Positions 24,288 through 32,137 of a stretch of 64,000 nucleotides of DNA are shown here, in pieces; within the stretch, counting starts at the first letter, position 1, and every line of letters begins with the position of its first letter. The translations under genes were made by a program, and so were the position numbers. This stretch comes from Rhizobiaceae bacterium (lineage in GTDB: Bacteria > Pseudomonadota > Alphaproteobacteria > Rhizobiales > Rhizobiaceae): contig JAEPMJ010000004.1 in assembly GCA_017644005.1 (NCBI GenBank), positions 426,885-490,884 of the forward strand. Direction: 5' to 3'. The notes below the pieces were generated by a model. That model ran no database searches. It was not told the DNA's origin and saw only the letters and a program-made list of their open reading frames with translations.

Positions 24288-25298
24288 ATGACTACGCAGT
24301 TCACGGGGCGTTTGGACAGAGCAGCCCGCATCGAATGGCCAACGATGGCCCTCATTGCCGGCTGCTATCTGATCTGGTTCGGGGCCGGGTTTGTCCTTTG
24401 GCATTCGCTGCCGATCACGGCACTTGTGATCCTCACGCTCGTCGTCGCCCTGCAATCATCGCTGATGCACGAGGCCTCGCATGGGCATCCGACCCGAAAT
24501 GCGCTTGCCAACGAGTTGCTTGTCGGCCTGCCGGTCGGGCTGGTATGGCCGTATCGCCGGTTCAAATCGATCCACCTGCGCCATCATGCGGACGAGCGGC
24601 TGACGGATCCGTTCGACGACCCGGAAAGCTACTACAAGGCGCTGTGGCAGTATCAGGCGATGCCTGTCTGGCTGCAAAAGCTGCTGGTCGTCAACAACAC
24701 AATGGTCGGGCGCTTTTTTCTCGGGCCGCTTCTGTCCAACGCAGGCTTCATAGCTGCCGATTTCAAACTGTTGGCTGCTGGCGACCGAGCGATCTGGCGC
24801 GCATGGCTTCACCACGCCGCCGGGCTTGCCCTCGTCATCCCGGTCGTCCTCTTCGTATTCGAAATGCCGTTCTGGGCATATCTGGTGCCTGTTTATCTGG
24901 GCCAATCGCTGATTTCGATCCGCACATATGCTGAACATCGCTGGTCGGAGCGGCCGGACGGGCGCACACTGATCGTGGAGCACACGCCGCTTGCGCTGCT
25001 TTTCCTGAACAACAACCTTCACTATGTTCATCACAAGCTTCCGACCGTACCGTGGTACATGCTGCCGAAGCTTTTTCGCGAACGCCGCGCGGAGTGGCTG
25101 AAGGCCAATGACGGCTACTACTATCCGAACTATCTGGCGCTGGTGCGCGACTTCGCATTCCGCCCGAAACAGACAGTGGCGCACCCGGTGCTGCGGCGCG
25201 AGGCAGAGCCTGGCCGCGCGTTCCGGCCGCGCGTACGCGCACGGAATATCCATGGGCTTGGTACCGCGCCAGCGCCCGCCAAACGCCCGGATGATTGA
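24288..25298 (+). CDS. membrane fatty acid desaturase family protein
   Basis: The protein has 336 residues, with AGGAG 6 bp before the ATG. All three His boxes of di-iron membrane desaturases are present: HEASHGH, HLRHH and NNLHYVHH. Four to six hydrophobic segments fit the family topology. It could desaturate an acyl chain or hydroxylate a small substrate, since the family also includes hydroxylases. Its place in a methylamine cluster leaves the substrate open. The PhnD-like gene follows 36 bp downstream. Confidence 0.85.
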   Translation: MTTQFTGRLDRAARIEWPTMALIAGCYLIWFGAGFVLWHSLPITALVILTLVVALQSSLMHEASHGHPTRNALANELLVGLPVGLVWPYRRFKSIHLRHHADERLTDPFDDPESYYKALWQYQAMPVWLQKLLVVNNTMVGRFFLGPLLSNAGFIAADFKLLAAGDRAIWRAWLHHAAGLALVIPVVLFVFEMPFWAYLVPVYLGQSLISIRTYAEHRWSERPDGRTLIVEHTPLALLFLNNNLHYVHHKLPTVPWYMLPKLFRERRAEWLKANDGYYYPNYLALVRDFAFRPKQTVAHPVLRREAEPGRAFRPRVRARNIHGLGTAPAPAKRPDD

Positions 25299-25334
25299 CC
25301 GTCTCGCGGCCGGATACGGCGTTAAGCAGTTCTC

Positions 25335-26147
25335 ATGAGCCTGATTGCCTCGCTTCCCATGTATGATTGGCCCGAGACGCGCGCCGAAACGGATGCGCAA
25401 TGGGCAACCCTTCGCGATGTGCTGCGGTCTGAGGGTATCGACGCACCGGGCGCGCTGACGCGGCGCAATGGCGAACTGCCACCTGTGCCCGGCGGAATCA
25501 AGGATGCCAGCGGTGCGGTGGTCGCGCCCGATCCCTCGACCTTGCCGGCAGACGAATTCGACATGCACACCATGTGGCGACATCCGGCATTGCTATTCGC
25601 GCAGACATGCTGGGGACCGATGGAACTCGGGCTTCGCGACGATGTGCGGGTTATCGGACAGCCCGACTATTCGGATTGTGAAGGTGGCGACGGGGCGTTC
25701 TATTCGAGCGTTATTCTCGCCAGCCAGCGTGGCGATGCCGAGATTGCACCACCCGCCGATGGCGTGGCTCTGCTGCCTATCGATATGATGCGCGGTGCGC
25801 GATTTGCATTCAATGGGCCCGATTCCATGTCCGGCATCATCGCGCTTACCCGCGATCTTGAAGCGGCAGGCGAGGGCCTCGACCTGTTTTCTGCAAGGCT
25901 GGAAACAGGTTCGCATCGTGCCTCGATCGCCGCAGTGGCGCGGGGCGAAGCCGATCTGTGTGCAATCGACTGCCGAACCTGGCAACTCGCCCGACGGCTT
26001 GAAAAAAGTGCCTCGCAGGTCGGCGCCGTCGGCTGGACAGCGAGGCGTCGCGGGTTGCCCTACATCTGTTCGCGCACCGTGTCAGCAGGCAGCGTCACTA
26101 CAATTCGCGAGGCGCTGCTCACCGCCGGAATTATTGTCGCCACCTAG
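25335..26147 (+). CDS. PhnD-like binding protein without export signal
   Basis: The protein has 270 residues. It starts MSLIASLPMYDWPE with no signal peptide and shows the periplasmic-binding-protein-like fold of the phosphonate/phosphite family (MELGLRDDVRVIGQPDYSDCEGGDGAFYSSVILA; FNGPDSMSGIIALTRDL; LETGSHRASIAAVARGEADLCAIDCRTW). No permease or ATPase lies beside it, so it probably acts in the cytoplasm as a sensor or enzyme. It overlaps the end of the convergent M24 gene by 4 bp. Confidence 0.78.
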   Translation: MSLIASLPMYDWPETRAETDAQWATLRDVLRSEGIDAPGALTRRNGELPPVPGGIKDASGAVVAPDPSTLPADEFDMHTMWRHPALLFAQTCWGPMELGLRDDVRVIGQPDYSDCEGGDGAFYSSVILASQRGDAEIAPPADGVALLPIDMMRGARFAFNGPDSMSGIIALTRDLEAAGEGLDLFSARLETGSHRASIAAVARGEADLCAIDCRTWQLARRLEKSASQVGAVGWTARRRGLPYICSRTVSAGSVTTIREALLTAGIIVAT

Positions 26148-27511
26148 CCACCAAGCCGTTCGTCGAGCGGGTAATGTGAAAGCTGCTCGTGGCCGGTTTC
26201 GGTGATGAGAACCTGCTCTTCGAGCTTCACCCCCTCGTGGCCGCCCAGGCGACCCATGTAGCTTTCCACGCAGATCACCATGCCGGGTTCAAGCACAGCG
26301 TCGAAGGTCTCCGGCGTAAGCTCTTGCGGGTGGAACACGGAAGGATATTCGTCGCACAGGCCCACGCCATGCATCAGCACGCCATAACGGTTGGGCATGC
26401 AGTCGGGCGGCGCAAGCCGGCATGAATGCGAGAGCTCATGCAGCGTCACGCCGGGTTTCAGCAGTTCGGTGTTGTGCGCCACCTGTTCGATCGCGAGGTG
26501 ATACAGGTCGCGCTGTTCATCGGTCGGTCGGCCATTGCCTGCGAGCCAGGTGCGGGAGATATCGCAGCAATAGCCGTAGGGGCCGACGAGGTCGGTGTCG
26601 AAGGCAACCAGATCGCCATCCTCGATAACGCGCGCGGAGGATTCCTGAAACCAGGGGTTGGTACGCGGACCCGACGCCAGCAGCCGTGTCTCGATCCACT
26701 CGCCGCCACGCACGATGTTGCCCTTGTGAAGCAGCGCCCACAGATCGTTTTCACTCATGCCCGGCCGCATGGCGGCTTCCATCTCGCGCATGGCCTGTTC
26801 GCAGGCGTGAATGGCCCGGCGCATGCATTTCAGCTCGTCAGGCCCCTTGATGACGCGGGCGAGTTCCATGACGGATTCGCCGTTGTTGACTTCGAGACCC
26901 GCAGCCGTGAGGCCGGCAACGCCCTCGGCGTCGAGGTGGTCGACGGCGATGCGACGGTTGCCGCCGCCATGAGCGCGCACGAGATCGGCGATCTCGCCTG
27001 CCCATGGACCGACTGCCTCGACGATGCGCTCACCAGCAAACATATAGATCCAGCTGCGGGCAGGGCGCACCTCGTCGACGACACCGGTGTGGTCCGACAG
27101 GTGGAAACAGTTCTGAAACTCGAACAGGACGACAGGGCCGTTTGTCGCGACGAACAGATAGCGGCTTGCGTCGTGCGCTGTCCAAAGCTGCATGTTGGTG
27201 TGGTCTGCTGCGTAGCGGATATTCAGCGGGTCGTAGAGCAGGATGCCGGCAAGGTCTCGACGCGCCAGTTCGGTGCGGATGCGCGCGAGTCTGCGCTGCC
27301 GCATCGCCGGCAGGTCCGGCGCGGGCAGACCTGCGTCCGCCCACTCGCTTTCGGCAAGCGCGCCGTAGCCCAAGAGATGCTGGTTGAGCGATGCCGCCTT
27401 GGAACGCGACAGCCGCGCCAACTCAACCTCATCCACCCTGCCGGTGTCCGGAAGAAACGGCATGATCTTGCGATGTTTGCCGAACCGCGCAGCCGGCTCA
27501 GTTGTCGTCAT
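26144..27511 (-). CDS. M24-family metalloenzyme, DddP-like
   Basis: The protein has 455 residues, with GGGAGG 5 bp before the ATG. The C-terminal pita-bread domain holds all expected metal ligands: D-T-D and a following Asp in FDTDLVGPYGYCCDIS, His in MHGVGLCDE, and Glu in CVESYMG and KLEEQVLIT. Long stretches (GGEWIETRLLASGPRTNPWFQE; MHGVGLCDE) match DddP, the DMSP lyase of roseobacters, including the Asp six residues after the His that acts as base in DddP. It could instead be a creatinase-like or betaine hydrolase. It is the last gene of the mttB2-DMGDH-M24 operon. Confidence 0.82.
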   Translation of the reverse strand: MTTTEPAARFGKHRKIMPFLPDTGRVDEVELARLSRSKAASLNQHLLGYGALAESEWADAGLPAPDLPAMRQRRLARIRTELARRDLAGILLYDPLNIRYAADHTNMQLWTAHDASRYLFVATNGPVVLFEFQNCFHLSDHTGVVDEVRPARSWIYMFAGERIVEAVGPWAGEIADLVRAHGGGNRRIAVDHLDAEGVAGLTAAGLEVNNGESVMELARVIKGPDELKCMRRAIHACEQAMREMEAAMRPGMSENDLWALLHKGNIVRGGEWIETRLLASGPRTNPWFQESSARVIEDGDLVAFDTDLVGPYGYCCDISRTWLAGNGRPTDEQRDLYHLAIEQVAHNTELLKPGVTLHELSHSCRLAPPDCMPNRYGVLMHGVGLCDEYPSVFHPQELTPETFDAVLEPGMVICVESYMGRLGGHEGVKLEEQVLITETGHEQLSHYPLDERLGG

Positions 27512-27571
27512 GCCATCCTCCCGTGTTGTCGGCGGCTATCCGATCGCCGGTTCCAGTGACCAGTTCATGCG

Positions 27572-30145
27572 TCAACCACGCATCTTCTCGCCCGCCGGGT
27601 CGAATGGCGGGTCGACGTTGATGCGTGCCGCGCAGCGGTGGCCGAGGATTTCGATCTCGAAGAGGCCTTCGCTTTCATCCTCCGCCAGTTCCGCCGGCAC
27701 ATAACACTGGGCCATCGACTTCTGCACATAGTGGGCATAACCGCCCGAGGTGACCCAGCCGACAACGCTCCATTCGCCGTCATGGATGCCGCGCACCGAA
27801 GCGGCGCCGAAATCTGCCTTCGAAGCCTCCGCCACTTTGCCGTCTGGGCCATATCGGCTCGGTCCATGGCCATGCGGGTCCTCCACCGTGCCGAAATCCC
27901 GGCCGCCGACGCGGGCCCAGATCGGCTCATCACCCATCACGTCCGCGTCGATGGCATCGATAATCATGGAGACGCGGCGCAGCTTCGGCCCGTTCTGGAG
28001 CTCATTGGCCGCAGCGTCGCGGCCGATGAAGTCGTTCTTTTCCATCTTGATGAAGCGGTCCATGGAGCCTTCGAACGGGCCGTAGATCGGCCGGAGTTCC
28101 CGAAACCAGGTCGGAAAATTCTTCTCAAGCCGCATCGACAGCAGAGCGCGCATGCCGAAGTCTGCGATACCGAACTCTTCCCCGGCTTCCTTGATCGCCA
28201 AATAGACTTTGCGTTCATATGCCGGTGGCATCCAGATTTCATAACCGAGATCGCCCGTGTAGGTGAGCCGGTTCACCATGCAGGGCGCGCCCGCTATTGC
28301 CATTTCGCGGAAGTCCATGAAGCGGAAAGCGTCGTTGGAGACATTCTCGTCAGTGAGTTTTTGCAGAACGTCTCGGCTTTTCGGACCGGCGATGGACAGG
28401 CCGACAAGTCTCTGGTCGAAACGGTGGATTGAGACCGAACCGTCCTTCGGCTGATGCTGCTCGAACCAGCGCATGTGATAGATCTGCGCGGCGGATGACC
28501 CGAAGACCATGAAACGCTCGTCGCTTGCCTTGGCGATGGTGAAGTCGCCGATCAGCTTGCCGAACTCGTTCAGCATCGGGGTCAGAACGATGCGGCCGGT
28601 TTTCGGCATTCGGTTGGTCATCAGCCGGTTGAGGAATTCCTCGGCACCCGGTCCAGTGACTTCGTATTTGGCGAAGTTGGCAATCTCGGTAACGCCGACG
28701 CGCTCGCGAACGGCGCGAACCTCGTTGCCGACATGCTCGAAGTCGTTTGAGCGGTGGAAGGAGACGATGTCCCTCGGCTCGGTGCCCTTGGGCGCGAACC
28801 AGAGCGGAGTTTCGAGACCCCAGGAGTCGCCCATGACGGCGTTCTGCGCGACCATGATGTCGTAGAGCGGTGTCGTCTGCGCGGGGCGGGCGGCAGGCAA
28901 TTCCTCGTTGGGGAAACGGATCGAGAAACGGCGCGAATAGTTCTCGCGCACCTTGGCATTGGTGTAGCGCAGCGTCGCCCACTCGCCGAAACGGGAAACA
29001 TCCATACCCCAGACATCGAAGCCCGGATCGCCATTTACCATCCAGTTGGACAGCGCCAGCCCGACGCCACCGCCCTGGCTGAAGCCGGCCATCACCGCGC
29101 AGGCCGACCAGAAATTGGTCAAACCCTGAACCGGACCGACAAGCGGGTTGCCGTCCGGCGCGAAGGTGAAGGGGCCATTGATGATCTGCTTGATTCCGGC
29201 GCGCTCGATGGGCGGAAAATGACGGAAGCCGACTTCCAGCGATGGTGCTATGCGGTCGATGTCGGGCTGCAGCAGTTCATGTCCGAAGTCCCATGGCGTG
29301 TTGACCGGCGACCAAGGCACGCAGGCCTTTTCATAGGTGCCGAGCAGCATGCCCTGCCGCTCCTGTCTGGTGTAAATCTCGCCCTTGAAGTCGATGACGT
29401 GGCAGAGCTCGCGGCCGGACGACTGGTTGTACTCGATGACCTCCGGCATGTCCTCAGTGAGGAGATACATGTGCTCCATAGCGAGCACCGGCAGCTCCAG
29501 CCCGACCATGCGGCCGATTTCGCGCGCCCAAAGGCCACCGCAGTTGACCACATGTTCGGCGCGTACCGTGCCCTGTTCGGTGATGACGTTCCAGGTGCCG
29601 TCAGGGTCCTGCGTCAGCTCCTTGACCGGGTTGCGCAGCACGATTTCGGCGCCGAGCTGGCGCGCAGCCTTGGCGTAGGCGTGTGTGGTGCCGGAGGGGT
29701 CCAGGTGTCCCTCGATCGGATCCCACAGCGCGCCGACAAATTTGGTTTCATCCATGATCGGAAACATCGCTTTTGCTTCCGACGGTGTGACGAGCTCGGT
29801 CTCCATGCCGAGATAGCGGCATTTGGCGTGGACAAGGCGCAGGAAGTCCATGCGTTCGGGCGTATCGGCCATCTGGAATCCGCCGACCAGATGCAGCGAG
29901 CAGGACTGGCCGGTGAGCTCTTCCAACTCGTCATAGAGCCCGATCGTATAAGCCTGCAGCTTGGCGACGTTGGGGTCGCCATTCAGTGTATGGAAGCCGC
30001 CGGCGGCGTGCCAGGTCGAACCGGACGTGAGTTCCGATCGCTCGATCAGCATAACGTCGGTCCAGCCGGCTTTGGCCAAATGGTAAAGCACCGAACAACC
30101 GACAACGCCGCCGCCGATAACAACCGCTTTTGTGTGGGATTTCAT
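27572..30145 (-). CDS. dimethylglycine dehydrogenase-type FAD oxidoreductase / GcvT fusion
   Basis: The protein has 857 residues. An N-terminal FAD site (VVIGGGVVGCSVLYHLAKAGW) and GSTWHAAGG contain His46, the residue that carries covalent FAD in DMGDH and sarcosine dehydrogenase. A DAO domain runs to ~390, FAO_M and GcvT folate domains follow, and a GcvT C-terminal barrel closes the protein (GDLGYEIWMPP; VGWVTSGGYAHYVQKS). It should oxidise an N-methyl amine and load the C1 unit on THF. GGAAGC lies before the ATG, 58 bp after mttB2. MttB2 would supply its dimethylamine-type substrate. Confidence 0.92.
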   Translation of the reverse strand: MKSHTKAVVIGGGVVGCSVLYHLAKAGWTDVMLIERSELTSGSTWHAAGGFHTLNGDPNVAKLQAYTIGLYDELEELTGQSCSLHLVGGFQMADTPERMDFLRLVHAKCRYLGMETELVTPSEAKAMFPIMDETKFVGALWDPIEGHLDPSGTTHAYAKAARQLGAEIVLRNPVKELTQDPDGTWNVITEQGTVRAEHVVNCGGLWAREIGRMVGLELPVLAMEHMYLLTEDMPEVIEYNQSSGRELCHVIDFKGEIYTRQERQGMLLGTYEKACVPWSPVNTPWDFGHELLQPDIDRIAPSLEVGFRHFPPIERAGIKQIINGPFTFAPDGNPLVGPVQGLTNFWSACAVMAGFSQGGGVGLALSNWMVNGDPGFDVWGMDVSRFGEWATLRYTNAKVRENYSRRFSIRFPNEELPAARPAQTTPLYDIMVAQNAVMGDSWGLETPLWFAPKGTEPRDIVSFHRSNDFEHVGNEVRAVRERVGVTEIANFAKYEVTGPGAEEFLNRLMTNRMPKTGRIVLTPMLNEFGKLIGDFTIAKASDERFMVFGSSAAQIYHMRWFEQHQPKDGSVSIHRFDQRLVGLSIAGPKSRDVLQKLTDENVSNDAFRFMDFREMAIAGAPCMVNRLTYTGDLGYEIWMPPAYERKVYLAIKEAGEEFGIADFGMRALLSMRLEKNFPTWFRELRPIYGPFEGSMDRFIKMEKNDFIGRDAAANELQNGPKLRRVSMIIDAIDADVMGDEPIWARVGGRDFGTVEDPHGHGPSRYGPDGKVAEASKADFGAASVRGIHDGEWSVVGWVTSGGYAHYVQKSMAQCYVPAELAEDESEGLFEIEILGHRCAARINVDPPFDPAGEKMRG

Positions 30146-30203
30146 AGCATTGCTTCCGATGCTTGGTATTTCGATTCAGATTGAATGTTCTGGCGGGCGC
30201 AGT

Positions 30204-31775
30204 TCAGAAGTCCGTGGGGGCGCCGCCCTCGGCGATGCGCTTTTCCACGAACTCGTTGAGTTCTTCCTCGATTGCGGGGTCAATCGGCGGTTTTTCATAC
30301 GCTGCCAGCCGTTCCTTCCAGATGCGGTTGGCGCTTTCCATCACAGTCGGGGAGCCCGCGGTCGTCCAGGATTCGAAGTTGCGCCAGTCGGACAGGATCG
30401 GTGCATAGAACGCCGTCTTGTAACGCTGCTGCGTATGTGGCGTGCCGAAGAAATGTCCGCCGGGGCCGACCTCGCGAATGGTATCGACAGCCAGTGCATC
30501 TTCAGTCATTTCGAGCGGTGAAAGAAATTCGGCGACCATCTGCAGAAGGTCGAAATCGAGGATCATCTTTTCGTAAGAGCAGCGCAGTCCACCTTCCAGC
30601 CATCCGGCGCCGTGCATGAGAAAGTTGCCGCCACCCTGGATTGCGCCCCAAAGCGAGAACACGCTTTCGTAGGCGGCCTGAGCGTCCACCGTATTGGCCG
30701 CGCATGTGTTGGACGTGCGGTAGGGCACGCCATAACGCCGTGCGAGTTGGCCGCCGACCATCTGTGCTTTCATATATTCCGGCGTACCGAAGGCAGGCGC
30801 GCCCGATTTCATGTCGACATTCGAGGTGAAGCCGCCATAGGCGACGGGCGCGCCCTTTCGCACCATTTGTGCGAAGGCCAGTCCGACCAGGGCCTCGGCA
30901 TTCTGCTCGACAAGCGCGCCCGCCATGGTGACTGGCGCCATTGCACCAGCGAGTGTGAATGGCGTGACGATGACGATCTGTCCGGCTGAGGCCATCTGGA
31001 TGATGCCTTCCATCATCGGAATGTCGAGCTTCAGCGGCGAATTGGTGTTGATGATGGTGTAGAGCGACGGTTCACGCTCCAGCTGCTCGCGCGAGATGCC
31101 GCGTGCGATGCGCGCCATCTCAATGCCGTCCGTATTGCGTTCCTTGCCCAGCGAATAGGCGTGGAACGGCTTGTCGGTCAGTGTAATCAGGTCGCGAATG
31201 CACTCAAGATGGCGAACGGAGGGGTGGATGTCGGTCGGTTCCACCGGATAGCCACCGGTGACGTTGATGATATTGTGAACCTGCGCCAGCCGGATGAAGT
31301 TGCGGAAGTCTTCCTGGTTTCCGGGCCGCCTGCCGCGGTCCAGATCGGACGAATTGGGCGCCGAACCCATCTGCGAGATAATGAGGTGGTTGCCGCCGAA
31401 GCGGATATTATGCGCCGGATTGCGCGCGTGCAGCGTGAATTCCGAGGGGCACTGCGCTACGAGATCCAGAATCATCTCCGGATCGAAACGGACTTTTTCG
31501 GACCCTTCGGTTACGTCCGCGCCAGCCTCCTTCATTAGCCGGCGTGCCTCGTCGTGCAGCACGTCCATGCCGATTTCCTTCAGCACACGCAGCGAGGCAA
31601 GGTGGATGGCCTCCAGTTCGTCTTCCGACACCAGGTTCGTTGGCTGAAACGGTATTTTTAGCTGTCGGAAGGGTGGCTGCGCGAAGGTTGCCGTACCGGA
31701 GGCACGCTTACCGGCTCGGCCGCCGCGTCTGCCACGGTCGGGAATTGCCTCTCGCGGAAGGCTCGGTTCGGTCAT
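30204..31775 (-). CDS. MttB-family (non-pyrrolysine) corrinoid methyltransferase, copy 2
   Basis: The protein has 523 residues, with GGGGGA before the ATG. It has the same superfamily blocks as copy 1 (NSPLKLDIPMMEGIIQMASAGQ; FTLAGAMAPVTMAGALVEQNAEALVG; GAPVAYGGFTSNVDMKSGAPAFGTPE; GAGWLEGGLRCSYEKMILD), but it is clearly divergent from it, suggesting a different substrate. No amber codon is present. The N-terminus (RGRRGGRAGKRASG) is Arg/Gly-rich, as in copy 1. It leads the operon with the DMGDH-type fusion and DddP-like enzyme. No second corrinoid gene lies nearby, so it probably shares the carrier at 14483-15175. Confidence 0.9.
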   Translation of the reverse strand: MTEPSLPREAIPDRGRRGGRAGKRASGTATFAQPPFRQLKIPFQPTNLVSEDELEAIHLASLRVLKEIGMDVLHDEARRLMKEAGADVTEGSEKVRFDPEMILDLVAQCPSEFTLHARNPAHNIRFGGNHLIISQMGSAPNSSDLDRGRRPGNQEDFRNFIRLAQVHNIINVTGGYPVEPTDIHPSVRHLECIRDLITLTDKPFHAYSLGKERNTDGIEMARIARGISREQLEREPSLYTIINTNSPLKLDIPMMEGIIQMASAGQIVIVTPFTLAGAMAPVTMAGALVEQNAEALVGLAFAQMVRKGAPVAYGGFTSNVDMKSGAPAFGTPEYMKAQMVGGQLARRYGVPYRTSNTCAANTVDAQAAYESVFSLWGAIQGGGNFLMHGAGWLEGGLRCSYEKMILDFDLLQMVAEFLSPLEMTEDALAVDTIREVGPGGHFFGTPHTQQRYKTAFYAPILSDWRNFESWTTAGSPTVMESANRIWKERLAAYEKPPIDPAIEEELNEFVEKRIAEGGAPTDF

Positions 31776-32137
31776 TCATTCCCCCATGCAAACGCCATCA
31801 ACGCATATTGGACCCCGCACAACGGGACGGTTAAGTGAGCGGCGACCAAAAGGGCGAGAGAATCGACATGCAAATGTCGCTCTCAGGCGATCAATACGGT
31901 GCCGGGGCCCGTGTCGCCGCGGTGACCTGTTGCGCTTGTCGTTTGGGAATTTCATCCGCTACACTGGCATGATGTCACGCAGCGCTTTCACATTGCGGAT
32001 TGCATCAACACCGTCACGGCGGACGCGCCATACCGAGCTGCTGCGGCTTTGCGCACGTATCGGCTATTCGCCGCCCGCCACCGCCTGAATTTCGCTCCGG
32101 CGCTTGCCGGGTTGATTCAATCGGAGGCGACAAGCCC
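31776..32137. other. 362-bp intergenic region between mttB2 and the aminotransferase
   Basis: This region separates the divergent mttB2 operon and aminotransferase gene. It contains the palindrome CGACAT-GCAA-ATGTCG (31864-31879), a candidate operator of the mttB2 operon. It also contains a sigma70-like promoter (TTGTCG at 31936-31941, 18-bp spacer, TACACT at 31960-31965) pointing to the aminotransferase. An open frame of 38-39 codons (ATG 31969 or 31972, stop 32088) begins at the predicted transcription start. I see no known protein or RNA family. Confidence 0.5.
31936..31965 (+). promoter_or_regulatory. sigma70-like promoter for the class III aminotransferase
   Basis: TTGTCG, an 18-bp spacer and TACACT. 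The implied transcript starts near 31972 and gives a ~165-nt leader before the aminotransferase ATG. Confidence 0.4.
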
